NCBI GenBank assembly: GCA_020057555.1
Contig: JAGVFR010000010.1
Coordinates: 1 to 39,774, forward strand
DNA length: 39,774 bases
Direction of reading: 5' to 3'
Source of the DNA: a bacterium
Lineage (GTDB): Bacteria > Patescibacteriota > Patescibacteriia > UBA9934 > GWF2-40-263
Both the position numbers and the translations under genes were made by a program. Below are positions 1 through 8,700 of this stretch, piece by piece; within the stretch, counting starts at the first letter, position 1; each line of letters starts with the position of its first letter. Below the pieces are notes generated by a model, which was not told the DNA's origin, did no database searches, and saw nothing but the letters and a program-made list of their open reading frames with translations.

Positions 1-48
1 CATTGATCCGGCTATTTCAGCCAGAGCATTACCGAGCATGTCAGACAT
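1..48 (-). CDS. N-terminus of an unidentified protein (partial, runs off left edge)
   Basis: Only the first 16 codons are present; the protein begins MSDMLGNALAEIAGSM. The start at 48 is chosen because AAAGGAG lies 7 bases upstream, one of the best ribosome binding sites in the window. A second in-frame ATG at 120 keeps the frame open and lies only a few bases after the predicted transcription start of the promoter at 131-159, so a leaderless longer form is possible. Too little protein is visible for a function. Confidence 0.55.
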   Translation of the reverse strand, partial: MSDMLGNALAEIAGSM

Positions 49-130
49 GGTCAGTCTCCTTTTGACGCGCGAAGCATCTCTTTTGCCAGTGGGCTTCTCA
101 ACATTTGTGAGATTTACCATGGCAAAAAAC

Positions 131-159
131 AAGATATCAAAAAAAACCTATTTTGTCAA
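131..159 (-). promoter_or_regulatory. Sigma70-type promoter for the left-edge gene
   Basis: Read on the minus strand, a perfect -35 TTGACA (154-159) is followed by a 17-base spacer and a -10 TATCTT (131-136). Transcription would start near 124, giving a leader of about 75 bases before the ATG at 48, or almost none before the ATG at 120. Confidence 0.7.
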
Positions 160-166
160 TAGAACA

Positions 167-187
167 TGGCTAAAATATAGCCAAAAT
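167..187 (-). promoter_or_regulatory. Paired ATTTTRGC boxes / inverted repeat upstream of -35
   Basis: On the minus strand, ATTTTGGC and ATTTTAGC occur 11 bases apart, ending nine bases before the -35 hexamer. TGGCTA (167-172) and TAGCCA (178-183) form a perfect 6-bp inverted repeat. The same paired arrangement recurs at 34450-34467 upstream of another promoter, so this may be a regulator site; UP-element-like AT-richness is the alternative. Confidence 0.4.
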
Positions 188-194
188 CTTACTT

Positions 195-3100
195 TCACGT
201 CACTTTCACATTTTGCCGTCCAACCAAGGCCGCAATCTCGTCCACCATCTCATCAGAAATCAAAACAGAATAATCAGTTTCGATTTGTCTAACTCGCCCA
301 CCGGATTCAACAAGCAAACAAACTGAAGTCTGACCGGGCGATCTTTGTAATATCTCGCGCAATTGTGACACTAACTCCGGAGCTGGATTTCCTTGAAGCG
401 CGATCGAAAGTGTTCCGATTATTACAGGAGCTTGAACAACGACAGTTTTTGGATCAGCCCATTGACCTTGAGAAAGCATTTGGACAAGTTGTGGAAGTTG
501 ATCTTCCGTATACCCAATAAGTCCATTTGCCAATAAACTCAATTCACCATTTCGTCGAGACACTTTCGCGGAAACAAGTGTTAGTTGATCGAGTTGTAAT
601 GAAGATTTTGATCGAGCAAAGACTTCAGGGAAAAGCACAAGTTCCACAATACTTGTTGCATCTTCAACACTTACAAATGCCATTGGCTCTCCTTTTTTTG
701 TAATTATTTCTTTTATAGCTGTTATAACTCCACCACAATGAATCAATTTACTGCTTGGATGATCTTTGACTTTCGCGCACGGAACAATTAGCGTCCCCAA
801 AACACTCGCGCTTTGTTCAAATGGATGCGCGCTAAGATAAAGACCTAACAATTCTTTTTCCCATGCAAGAAGTTCTTGGATTCCTGCCGGTTCTGTTTCA
901 CGAAGTGTGATTGCGGAGTCCATCACGGTCGGGGATAATGAAAACAAACTTTGTTGGTTTGATGAAATCTCTTTTTGAATAGATTTATTGTGCATCAAAA
1001 TTCTATCAACGTTCTCAAAAAGTTGACGTCTCTCTCCAAAACGATCAAGTGCTCCGGATTTTATAAGAGCCTCAAGCGACTTTTTATTAAACGCGTGATG
1101 GGAGATGCGTCCTGCAAAATCAGATAAATCTTTGAACAACCCATTGTTTTTTCTTTCTGTAATAATTGACGCGACAACTTCTTCTCCTAAATTTTTCACG
1201 ACAAGCAAACCAAAACGAATCTGTTTGTCATTCATGAAAGTAAAATCCTTCCTTGATTCATTTATGTCAGGAGACAAAACATCAATTCCAAGGCGTTCGC
1301 ATTCGTGAACTGCTTCAGCAATTTTTTCTAAATCACCAGCCTCGGCAGTCATGAGCGCTGTCATGTATTCGGCTGGAAAATTAGCTTTCATGTACGCGGT
1401 TTGATAAGCGACCATTCCGTAACTCGCGGCATGGCTCTTGTTAAAACCGTAAGCCGCAAACGGTTCGATAAGTTTCCAAAGCTGACGAGCCTTGTCGTCC
1501 GAAAGTCCGTGCGCAACAAACCCTTCAAGCAATTTTATTTTTTGCATTGCCATTTCAGCTGGAATTTTCTTTCCCATTGCTTTACGAAGTTTGTCAGCTT
1601 CAAGCCATGAGTAACCAGCCAAATGAATTGCAGTAAGCATAACATCGTCTTGATACACAATGACTCCGTATGACATTTTCAAAATCGGTTCCATGCGCGG
1701 ATCAAGATATGAAATAAGCGACGTATCGTGTTTACGTTTGATGTATTCAGGAATTGATTCAATAGGGCCAGGACGATAAAGCGCGACCATCGCCATCAAG
1801 TCCTCAACACGCTCCGGCTTCAAATCCATGAGATACTTTGTCATTCCTTCTCCATTCAACTGAAACACACCCATTGTGTGGCCTTTTGCAAGAAGGTTAA
1901 AAGTCTTTTTGTCGTTGATTGGAATGCGTTCAATATCAATCTCGATTCCTTTCAATTTTTTCACAAGAGCAACCGCGTCTCCCAAAATCGACAAATTTCG
2001 AATTCCAAGAAAATCCATTTTAACAAGACCGGCTGTTTCAACAGCGTGCATTTCATATTGAGTGATAACTTTTCCTTCACGAGTATCGATTTGAAGCGGA
2101 GTGAAATCCGTAAGATCAGTTGGCGCAATGACTGCTCCTGCCGCGTGAATTGAAACATGGCGAGCACATCCCTCGATTTGTTTTGCAAGATCAATAATAC
2201 GTCGCACGTTTGCGTCAGTATCGAATTTCTTTTTTAGATCAGGCGCTTCATTGAGCGCGCGAGTGAGTGTCATTGGAAATCCTTGCGAACCCATTGGAAC
2301 AAGTTTTGCAATCTCATCTACCATTGGATATGGAAACCCAAACGCGCGTCCGACATCGCGAACAGAACCACGCGCGAGCATTGTTCCAAAAGTACAAATC
2401 TGTGAAACTTTTTCCTTTCCGTATTTGCATCGAACATAATCCAAAACTTCATCACGACGGTTATCAGCAAAGTCAGTATCAATATCAGGAGCTGACGGAC
2501 GTTCCGGATTCAAAAAACGTTCAAATGGCAACTCGTAAGTTAAAGGATTGATCGATGAAATTCCTATTCCGTAACTCACAAGCGATCCTGCGGCTGAACC
2601 ACGCGTTGTTGTAACAATTCCATTTGATCTTGCCCAATTGATAAAATCAGAAACAATCAAAAAGTATGGACAAAAACCTTTTTGATCAATGATTTCCAAC
2701 TCATACGCGAGACGTTGTTTCATTACGTCCGTAAGAGGACCTTCTTTTTCTGCGAGTTGTTGTTCAGCGCGTTGCGTTAAAACTTGTCTGAATGTTTGCC
2801 CTTCCGGAATTTCAAATTTAGGAAAATTCCATTTTCCAAGTTCAAGTTCAAGTTGACAACGGTCCGCAATGTGACGAGTATTTTCAATCGCTTCTGGAAC
2901 ATCGGCAAAACGTTCTTCCATATACTGCGCGCTCACCATTGACGCGTCAAAATCGTATGGATTGATTCTCTCAAAATGTTCAAGTGTCTTTCCGCCTTTA
3001 ATACAATTCAAAATTTTCCAAGCCTCAGCATCTTGCGGCTTGAGATATAAAGTATTTTTCGTCGCGACAATCGGCACATTCATCTTTTTCCCAAGTTCAA

Positions 3101-3689
3101 TCAGTTGCGCATTCGTACTTTCTTGTTCTGCAATTTCTGGCCGATCAACAAGTTCTAGAAAAAAATTCCCATCACCGAATATCTCGACATACTCTTTAAT
3201 AAGTTGTTCCACCCTCTCGGCCTTCTTGGTCATCTCGGTCATTCCTCTTATTGCTTCATCAATCTCACCTTGATATCCACCTGAAAGTGCGATCAATCCT
3301 TTTGAATACTGACGCAAAACTTCCAAATCAATTCTTGGCTTGTAATAAAATCCTTCAAGAAATCCGATTGAGGAAAGATGAATCAAATTTCGATAACCTT
3401 CTTCGTTTTGCGCAAGACAAACAAGACGAAATGATTTTGTATCAATGTGCGCGCGTTTCAAATGACGTCCTTCGCGCGAAAGATAAAAATCAACTCCAAT
3501 GATTGGTTTGATTCCTGCGTCTTTTGCTTTTTGATAAAATTCCATCACCCCATACATCGCGCCATTGTCAGTGAGTGCAACAGCGTCCATTTCGCATGCT
3601 TTAACATGCGAAATAAGCTCTTTAATTTTCGGAAGAGCTTCAAGAAGCGAATAATGAGAATGGGTGTGAAGGTGGACGAAGCGAGACAT
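195..3689 (-). CDS. dnaE: DNA polymerase III alpha subunit
   Basis: Replicative polymerase catalytic subunit, 1164 aa, full length for bacterial DnaE. The N-terminal PHP domain opens with RFVHLHTHSHYSLLEA. The polymerase core carries the paired aspartates in PDIDTDFADNRRDEV and the third aspartate in KMDFLGIRNLS. A helix-hairpin-helix region and an OB fold (KKGEPMAFVSVEDATS) follow near the C-terminus. The reading frame extends upstream to 3758, but the start at 3689 is preferred because homology begins there; the extra codons are a low-complexity leader containing a microrepeat. No Shine-Dalgarno sequence precedes the start. It is separated from the upstream small membrane protein gene by a terminator at 3770-3801, so it probably has its own promoter; a weak candidate (TTGATT, 17 bases, TAACCT) lies in the gap. 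Confidence 0.97.
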   Translation of the reverse strand: MSRFVHLHTHSHYSLLEALPKIKELISHVKACEMDAVALTDNGAMYGVMEFYQKAKDAGIKPIIGVDFYLSREGRHLKRAHIDTKSFRLVCLAQNEEGYRNLIHLSSIGFLEGFYYKPRIDLEVLRQYSKGLIALSGGYQGEIDEAIRGMTEMTKKAERVEQLIKEYVEIFGDGNFFLELVDRPEIAEQESTNAQLIELGKKMNVPIVATKNTLYLKPQDAEAWKILNCIKGGKTLEHFERINPYDFDASMVSAQYMEERFADVPEAIENTRHIADRCQLELELGKWNFPKFEIPEGQTFRQVLTQRAEQQLAEKEGPLTDVMKQRLAYELEIIDQKGFCPYFLIVSDFINWARSNGIVTTTRGSAAGSLVSYGIGISSINPLTYELPFERFLNPERPSAPDIDTDFADNRRDEVLDYVRCKYGKEKVSQICTFGTMLARGSVRDVGRAFGFPYPMVDEIAKLVPMGSQGFPMTLTRALNEAPDLKKKFDTDANVRRIIDLAKQIEGCARHVSIHAAGAVIAPTDLTDFTPLQIDTREGKVITQYEMHAVETAGLVKMDFLGIRNLSILGDAVALVKKLKGIEIDIERIPINDKKTFNLLAKGHTMGVFQLNGEGMTKYLMDLKPERVEDLMAMVALYRPGPIESIPEYIKRKHDTSLISYLDPRMEPILKMSYGVIVYQDDVMLTAIHLAGYSWLEADKLRKAMGKKIPAEMAMQKIKLLEGFVAHGLSDDKARQLWKLIEPFAAYGFNKSHAASYGMVAYQTAYMKANFPAEYMTALMTAEAGDLEKIAEAVHECERLGIDVLSPDINESRKDFTFMNDKQIRFGLLVVKNLGEEVVASIITERKNNGLFKDLSDFAGRISHHAFNKKSLEALIKSGALDRFGERRQLFENVDRILMHNKSIQKEISSNQQSLFSLSPTVMDSAITLRETEPAGIQELLAWEKELLGLYLSAHPFEQSASVLGTLIVPCAKVKDHPSSKLIHCGGVITAIKEIITKKGEPMAFVSVEDATSIVELVLFPEVFARSKSSLQLDQLTLVSAKVSRRNGELSLLANGLIGYTEDQLPQLVQMLSQGQWADPKTVVVQAPVIIGTLSIALQGNPAPELVSQLREILQRSPGQTSVCLLVESGGRVRQIETDYSVLISDEMVDEIAALVGRQNVKVT

Positions 3690-3717
3690 AGGGAAAGGGC
3701 TAAAAGGACCAAGATGG
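3690..3717 (-). repeat. Pyrimidine-rich leader microrepeat abutting the dnaE start
   Basis: On the minus strand the 28 bases before the dnaE ATG read as a pyrimidine-rich string containing TCTTGGTCCTTTTAG. It is nearly identical, and equally spaced, to the leader of the small membrane protein gene (4118-4145). It matches the complement of the 9-base tandem units inside pheT. Confidence 0.6.
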
Positions 3718-3769
3718 CATGAAGGAAGACAGCTTGAGGTTACCATTTTCGAGTCCATGAATCAAAATC

Positions 3770-3801
3770 AAAAAGAGGACGTTGTATCTTTTGTCGTCCT
3801 C
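3770..3801 (-). terminator. Rho-independent terminator after the small membrane protein gene
   Basis: GAGGACG (3775-3781) and CGTCCTC (3795-3801) form a 7-bp stem, followed on the minus strand by TTTTTGATTTTG. It lies between the small membrane protein gene and dnaE. Confidence 0.75.
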
Positions 3802-3805
3802 TTCC

Positions 3806-3837
3806 TTTGCTACTTTTCTATTTTGCTACTTTTCTAT
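3806..3837 (-). repeat. Two tandem copies of a 16-base unit over a stop codon
   Basis: TTTGCTACTTTTCTAT occurs twice in perfect tandem. On the minus strand the upstream copy encodes the last residues (RKVA) of the small membrane protein, whose TAG stop (3818-3820) lies in the other copy. The unit resembles the AGTAG-type repeats at 16589-16697. Confidence 0.7.
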
Positions 3838-4117
3838 TTTTTTTCCCCTTTTCCAATCGTTTTTCAACAATATACTCCATTCCTTTTGCTGCTAATTGAA
3901 CCACGACTCCCAAAGACGAAGTGGCTGTTTCAAATTTTGCCTGAATACCAGAAAGCGCTGATTCAACCTTGTGCATCACCTCTTTTCCTTCATTCATGGT
4001 TTCATTCACGTTACGCAACATTGACGCCATCTGCCACAAGAGCCAAAAAATCGCGGCAGTGAGCCATAGCGCACAGAAAGCCAGAACAATGTACAAAATA
4101 TCTAAAGGTGAAAACAT
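3818..4117 (-). CDS. Small single-pass membrane protein with coiled-coil tail (DUF948-like)
   Basis: A 99-aa protein. Residues 3-30 (roughly SPLDILYIVLAF to FWLLWQM) form one long hydrophobic segment. An amphipathic, heptad-like helix follows (NVNETMNEGKEVMHKVESALSGIQ), then a lysine-rich end. This architecture resembles DUF948-type proteins, which have no assigned reaction; the family link is inference from shape. The start at 4117 is chosen because it precedes the membrane segment directly; the frame runs up to 4141. The gene lies 29 bases after pheT in the same direction and is followed by a terminator. The 3' end is made of a tandem 16-base repeat, so the last residues are probably repeat-derived. 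Confidence 0.75.
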   Translation of the reverse strand: MFSPLDILYIVLAFCALWLTAAIFWLLWQMASMLRNVNETMNEGKEVMHKVESALSGIQAKFETATSSLGVVVQLAAKGMEYIVEKRLEKGKKNRKVAK

Positions 4118-4145
4118 AGAAGAAAGGACTAAAAGGACCAAGAGG
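4118..4145 (-). repeat. Pyrimidine-rich leader microrepeat before the small membrane protein gene
   Basis: The minus strand contains CCTCTTGGTCCTTTTAG directly after the pheT stop and ending at the next ATG. It is the sister of the dnaE leader at 3690-3717. Its complement (AAAAGGACCAAGAGG) is present as a perfect 15-base match inside the pheT coding strand. Confidence 0.6.
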
Positions 4146-4146
4146 T

Positions 4147-6540
4147 CTATGAACGAAGTATAGCATGAAATTCTTCTTTCAGCACGTAACGAATTTTTTC
4201 GACTTCTTGATCAACTTCTTTTGATTCTAATGTTCGTTCATTAGATCGAAATGATAAATGAATCGCAAGAGATTTTTTTCCTTCGTCAACACTTTTGCCT
4301 CGATAAACATCGAACAACTCAATTCGTTCAAGAAGTGTCGAAGTTTTTTCCAACTTTTCAATAATCGTTTCGTATTCAGTTCGTTCATCAAGAACAAATG
4401 CTAAATCACGTTTCACTTCTGGAAATTGTGAAATTGGTTTGAATGATTTGATCGATGTACATTTCAAAAAAAATTCTGGTTCTCGAATGTCGATCAAAAC
4501 GCAAGTAACATCTAAACCAAAAATTTTCACAAATCTGTCGCTCACTTGACCAATCTCGCCAACACAACTTTTACCAATATAGATGCTTGCAAGTCGGCCA
4601 TCGTGATAATGCGCGATGTAGTCAGACGGATCGCGTGAACGCTCAACTGACCAATCATTAATCCCAAGTTCTCGCATTAGTCGCTCGAGTGCACCTTTTG
4701 CGCGCAAAAATAATTCACGTCCATCTTTTCCATAGCAAGCCATGATGAGATTTAATGGTTCATCAGGAAGATCGCCCTTTTTTGGAAGGTACACCGGCGC
4801 GATCTCAAACAAATCCGCTTCTGGAAAATGATGCTGGTTCTGTTCGATCGCTGTCAACATGCTTGGAACAAGTGACGGACGCATGAATTCAAATTCACTG
4901 CTTAATGGATTACGCAAAACAACCGCATCATCTTTTTTCAACCCATAAGCAGTATGCTGTTTTTCGGAGATAAACGAGTATGAATAAACTTCTGTAAAAC
5001 CAGCGCCTTTCAAAATTTCTTTTGTTCGACGTTGAAACTTAATCGCTTGATCTTCTTGAATCAGCTGAATTTCACCAGCCGGAAAAACAGATGGAAAATT
5101 TTCATATCCATACACACGAGCAATCTCTTCAATAAAATCAACTGATGCCTCAATGTCATGGTCGCGCCAGTAAGGGACGGCAATGGAGTGATTGGGCTCA
5201 ACAACAAATCCCAATCGTTCCAAAATCTCAACCATCTTTTTTTCTTCCATTTTAATTCCCATAAGCGTTTGGGCTTTTTGCGGATCAAAAGGAAACACGC
5301 GTGGTTCGTATGGTTTTGCTTGCTCTGTCATCATTGATGAAGCAACATTTCCTCCTGTCAATTCCACGATAAGTTCAATGGCGCGTGCGAGCGCTGGTTC
5401 AGTCGATTCTGTTGAAAGACCTTTTTCAAACAACAATTGCGAATCTGAATAAAGATTCAACGCGCGCGCTGTGCGTCGAACAGAAACAGGATCAAATGTC
5501 GCGCTTTCAATCAAAACACGCGTTGTGTTTTCTGTTGTTGCTGTTTCTTCACCGCCCATTACCCCTGCGATTGCAACAGGTTTTTTAGCGTCAGCGATCA
5601 CAAGCATGTCATGTGAAAATTCATAATCCTTTCCATCAAGCGCTTTCATCTTCTCACCTTTTTTTGCTTTGCGAACAATAATTTTTTCACCATCAAGTTT
5701 ATCAGCGTCAAACGCGTGAAGCGGTTGGCCATATTCATGCAAAACGTAATTTGTAATATCAACGACATTGTTGATCGGACGATGACCAGCAAGTAGTAAA
5801 CGCTTTTGCAACCACCATGGCGATGGGGCAACTTTAACGTTCTCAATCAAAATCACAGAATACTTTGGACAAAGTTCTGGTTCTTTCACATCAATCGTAA
5901 ATTTCTTGTCTCTTCCTCTTGGCCCTCTTGGTCCTTTTGGTCCTTTTAGACCTTCACCTGTAACCGCCGCCCCTTCCCTCGCCTGCCCAATAATACTCAT
6001 GCAGTCCACGCGATTTGATGTAACTTCAATATCAAAAACAACGTCATCAAGTTCAAGCGCTTTTACAATTGATGTTCCAGGTTTTGCATCAGTGAGTTCT
6101 GAAATATCCCAAATCTCGTGCTCTCCATGCGGTAATTTTTCAAAACCGATTTCCTCAACAGCACAAATCATGCCATGACTTTCTACTCCGCGAATTTTTG
6201 TTTTCACAAGTTCTACTAAGTCCCCTTCTCCATGCCATTTAACTTTTGCCCCAGGAAGTCCAACCACAACTCGTTGTCCTTGTGATAAATTCACTCCTCC
6301 ACAAACAATTTCTACTGTTTCTTTTCCAATGTCAGTCATTGCTATTTTTAACTTATCAGCATTTGGATGAGGTTTTACTTCTTTCACAAAACCAACAACT
6401 ATTTTTTCGAAACGTTCTGAAAGTTTATCAATTCGCTCAATAGAATTTCCGATCGCAGTTGTTTTGCGCGCGAATTCTTCCGGTGAAAAATTGGTATCAA
6501 GATATTCTTTAATCCAATTGTAGGAAGCTAGAATGTTCAT
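4147..6540 (-). CDS. pheT: Phenylalanyl-tRNA synthetase beta subunit
   Basis: Large subunit of the heterotetrameric enzyme that charges tRNA-Phe; 797 aa, normal length. The N-terminal tRNA-binding OB domain is visible (VGFVKEVKPHPNADKLKIA). The B3/B4 editing region (NVVDITNYVLHEYGQPLHAFD), the B5 domain (DFIEEIARVYGYENFP) and a C-terminal anticodon-binding domain (KPISQFPEVKRDLAFVLDE) follow. The start MNILASYNWIKEYL is typical. The gene follows pheS by one base, an obvious pheST operon. An oddity is a Gly-Pro-Lys/Arg run, GLKGPKGPRGPRG, near residue 203. It is encoded by four 9-base tandem units and sits in the linker between the N-terminal and B3/B4 domains; it looks like an in-frame microrepeat insertion. 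Confidence 0.97.
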   Translation of the reverse strand: MNILASYNWIKEYLDTNFSPEEFARKTTAIGNSIERIDKLSERFEKIVVGFVKEVKPHPNADKLKIAMTDIGKETVEIVCGGVNLSQGQRVVVGLPGAKVKWHGEGDLVELVKTKIRGVESHGMICAVEEIGFEKLPHGEHEIWDISELTDAKPGTSIVKALELDDVVFDIEVTSNRVDCMSIIGQAREGAAVTGEGLKGPKGPRGPRGRDKKFTIDVKEPELCPKYSVILIENVKVAPSPWWLQKRLLLAGHRPINNVVDITNYVLHEYGQPLHAFDADKLDGEKIIVRKAKKGEKMKALDGKDYEFSHDMLVIADAKKPVAIAGVMGGEETATTENTTRVLIESATFDPVSVRRTARALNLYSDSQLLFEKGLSTESTEPALARAIELIVELTGGNVASSMMTEQAKPYEPRVFPFDPQKAQTLMGIKMEEKKMVEILERLGFVVEPNHSIAVPYWRDHDIEASVDFIEEIARVYGYENFPSVFPAGEIQLIQEDQAIKFQRRTKEILKGAGFTEVYSYSFISEKQHTAYGLKKDDAVVLRNPLSSEFEFMRPSLVPSMLTAIEQNQHHFPEADLFEIAPVYLPKKGDLPDEPLNLIMACYGKDGRELFLRAKGALERLMRELGINDWSVERSRDPSDYIAHYHDGRLASIYIGKSCVGEIGQVSDRFVKIFGLDVTCVLIDIREPEFFLKCTSIKSFKPISQFPEVKRDLAFVLDERTEYETIIEKLEKTSTLLERIELFDVYRGKSVDEGKKSLAIHLSFRSNERTLESKEVDQEVEKIRYVLKEEFHAILRS
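5914..5949 (-). repeat. Four 9-base tandem units in frame within pheT
   Basis: Plus-strand units are TCCTCTTGG, CCCTCTTGG, TCCTTTTGG and TCCTTTTAG. On the coding strand they read as a collagen-like LKGPKGPRGPRG. The units match the leader repeats at 3690-3717 and 4118-4145 in the opposite orientation. Confidence 0.85.
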
Positions 6541-6541
6541 A

Positions 6542-7588
6542 TTAAAATTGCCTCACAAATCTCAAATCATTTTTATACAACACACGAATGTCATCAATTT
6601 TATTTCCTTCACGCATCATGAGAGTTCGTTCAACTCCCCAACCAAAAGCGAATCCAGAATAAACTTCAGGATCAAGTCCACCGGCTTTGATAACATTCGG
6701 ATGAACCATTCCAGCTCCGCCAAGTTCATGCCATCCTCCTTTGCACAAACGACAATTTCCATTTTCATTTCCACCACAGACTTCACACGTGATATCAACT
6801 TCAAAACTTGGTTCTGTAAATCTAAAGTGATGCGGACGTAAACGTGTGTGTCTATTGGGTCCAAAAAACGTCTTTGCAAAATAATCCAACATTCCCTTTA
6901 AGTGTACAACAGAAATCTTCTTATCAATCATCAAGCCTTCAAACTGATGAAACATCGGTAAATGAGTGACATCAATTTGGCGGCGATAACAACGATTGAT
7001 ATTTATAATGCGAATCGGCGGCTTTGTGGTTTCCATCACACGCACTTGGGAATTTGATGTGTGAGGTGTAAGAACAATTTTACCTTTTTTTTCTTCTGGC
7101 AAATCAACAAAAAACGTTTCCCAATCATCACGCGCTGGATGATCTTTGGGCATGTTAAGAGACTCAAACACGTAATAATCCCAATCAATTTCTGGAGCTC
7201 GCACAGATGTAAAACCGACTCGAGAAAAAATGTCAGTAATCTCTGCGATTGCTTGTGTGACTGGATGAAGATGCCCTTCTGGCGGAAATTTCCCGGGCTC
7301 TGTTACATCAATCCATTCGTCTGCAAGATGTGAACCAGGGTGAGACCATTCAAGCTCCGACTCTTTTTTTCCATAAGCAACCTCAAGCGCGTTTTTCACT
7401 TCATTTGCGAGTTTGCCAATTGCTTTTCGTTCTTCATCAGCAAGAGTTGCAACATCTTTGAGAAGTGCTTTAAGTTTCCCTTTGCGTCCCAAAAATTCAT
7501 TCTTAATTTCTTCAAGCGCGACACGATCTTTCACATCGTGTAAAATTTTTTCAAAATCTTTTTTTAGATTTTCTAGTTCGTGCTTCAT
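6542..7588 (-). CDS. pheS: Phenylalanyl-tRNA synthetase alpha subunit
   Basis: Catalytic subunit of PheRS, 348 aa. An N-terminal coiled-coil tRNA-binding arm (residues 1-90) precedes the class II core. Core motifs include HPVTQAIAEITDIFSRVGF, a motif 2 region (INRCYRRQIDVTHLPMFHQ) and the C-terminal FAFGWGVERTLMMREG. Between the FEVDI strand and GAGMVHPNVI lies a Cys-rich insertion, CEVCGGNENGNCRLCKG. It resembles a zinc ribbon found in a subset of bacterial PheS proteins in place of a shorter loop. The start codon overlaps the rseP stop by four bases (ATGA), indicating translational coupling, and pheT follows immediately. Confidence 0.97.
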   Translation of the reverse strand: MKHELENLKKDFEKILHDVKDRVALEEIKNEFLGRKGKLKALLKDVATLADEERKAIGKLANEVKNALEVAYGKKESELEWSHPGSHLADEWIDVTEPGKFPPEGHLHPVTQAIAEITDIFSRVGFTSVRAPEIDWDYYVFESLNMPKDHPARDDWETFFVDLPEEKKGKIVLTPHTSNSQVRVMETTKPPIRIININRCYRRQIDVTHLPMFHQFEGLMIDKKISVVHLKGMLDYFAKTFFGPNRHTRLRPHHFRFTEPSFEVDITCEVCGGNENGNCRLCKGGWHELGGAGMVHPNVIKAGGLDPEVYSGFAFGWGVERTLMMREGNKIDDIRVLYKNDLRFVRQF

Positions 7589-8694
7589 ATGAGTGATTTT
7601 ATTGCACCTAAAATTTCATCACCAAAACTTACAAAATCTTGATAAGTCACAAGAACAACAAGAACCATGAGCAACATAAATCCCAAATTGTGAACTGCTG
7701 TTTCTATTTTCGCATTGACGTTTCGTCCGCGCAACTTTTCAATAATCAAAAACAGCAAACGGCCACCATCAAGCGCTGGAAACGGCAACACATTTATAAC
7801 AGCTAAATTTATGGACAAGAGCGCTGTGAATTGTAAAAGGTGGATGATCCCAAGCGCCGCAACTTGTCCTGTCAAAACCGCGATTCCGACTGGTCCGGAA
7901 AGATCAACACCAACTCCGTGTCCTGCGATTAAACCGCCAATGATCCCGATGAACGCTGCAACGATCGCGTATGTTAGCTCAACTGTTGTGACGATCCCTT
8001 GCCAGATTGCCTGAAAGAAAGGATACGACACAAAACCAGTTAACTCAAACCCAAGTCCGACTCCTGTAATTTCTATTCCTTCAAGCGGCTTAGAAGTTAA
8101 AATAAATGTTTTTGAAGATTCATCTTTTGATTGTGTGACAAGTTCAATACCACTTGATCCTTTTTCTGAAATATAATCTCGCGCATCTTGCGCAGAATTG
8201 AACACTTGTCCGTTAATAGAAACAATGCGATCACCTTCATTTGCACCAGCTTCCTCTGCTGGGGATTTTTCCAAAACCGTCATGATCGTAAGTTCTGGCT
8301 GATTAACACGAGCAGACTTTGGCAAGTTGTTATCAACAATACTTGGAAGACCAACCATGAATCCGATTGAAAAAAGAATCGCCGCAAGCACGAGGTTCAT
8401 CGCGACGCCTGCAATTAAAACCGCAAAACGTTGCCAGATTTTTTTTGAAGCAAAACTATCAGAATCTCCTTTGTGATCGCCTGACTCACCTTTGATTCTC
8501 ACAAACCCACCAAGCGGAATCCAGTTGATGGAATAAGTGGTCTCGCCCTTTTTTACTCCGAACAATTTCGGAGGAAATCCAAATCCAAACTCTTCAACTT
8601 TCATTCCAGCTTTTTTCGCAACCAAAAAATGCCCAAGCTCATGAACAAAAACGAGCAGAGATAAAACAATGATGAAAATCAATAATGTCGCCAT
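7585..8694 (-). CDS. rseP: RseP-type intramembrane zinc metalloprotease (site-2 protease, M50)
   Basis: Membrane-embedded protease of the S2P family that cleaves transmembrane substrates such as anti-sigma factors or signal peptides; the substrate here is unknown. The zinc motif HELGH lies in the first membrane helix (residues 18-22). A single PDZ domain spans about residues 130-200 (EKSPAEEAGANEGDRIVSIN). The third zinc ligand motif is in NVLPFPALDGGRL near residue 310. At 369 aa it is shorter than E. coli RseP, consistent with one PDZ rather than two. It sits between tyrS and pheS in a compact minus-strand run, with an ATGA overlap onto pheS. Confidence 0.93.
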   Translation of the reverse strand: MATLLIFIIVLSLLVFVHELGHFLVAKKAGMKVEEFGFGFPPKLFGVKKGETTYSINWIPLGGFVRIKGESGDHKGDSDSFASKKIWQRFAVLIAGVAMNLVLAAILFSIGFMVGLPSIVDNNLPKSARVNQPELTIMTVLEKSPAEEAGANEGDRIVSINGQVFNSAQDARDYISEKGSSGIELVTQSKDESSKTFILTSKPLEGIEITGVGLGFELTGFVSYPFFQAIWQGIVTTVELTYAIVAAFIGIIGGLIAGHGVGVDLSGPVGIAVLTGQVAALGIIHLLQFTALLSINLAVINVLPFPALDGGRLLFLIIEKLRGRNVNAKIETAVHNLGFMLLMVLVVLVTYQDFVSFGDEILGAIKSLI

Positions 8695-8700
8695 ATCATT

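Noticed and set aside
3690-3758. Longer dnaE start at 3758
   Set aside because: The extra residues are encoded by microrepeat DNA and precede the normal PHP-domain start MSRFVHLH.
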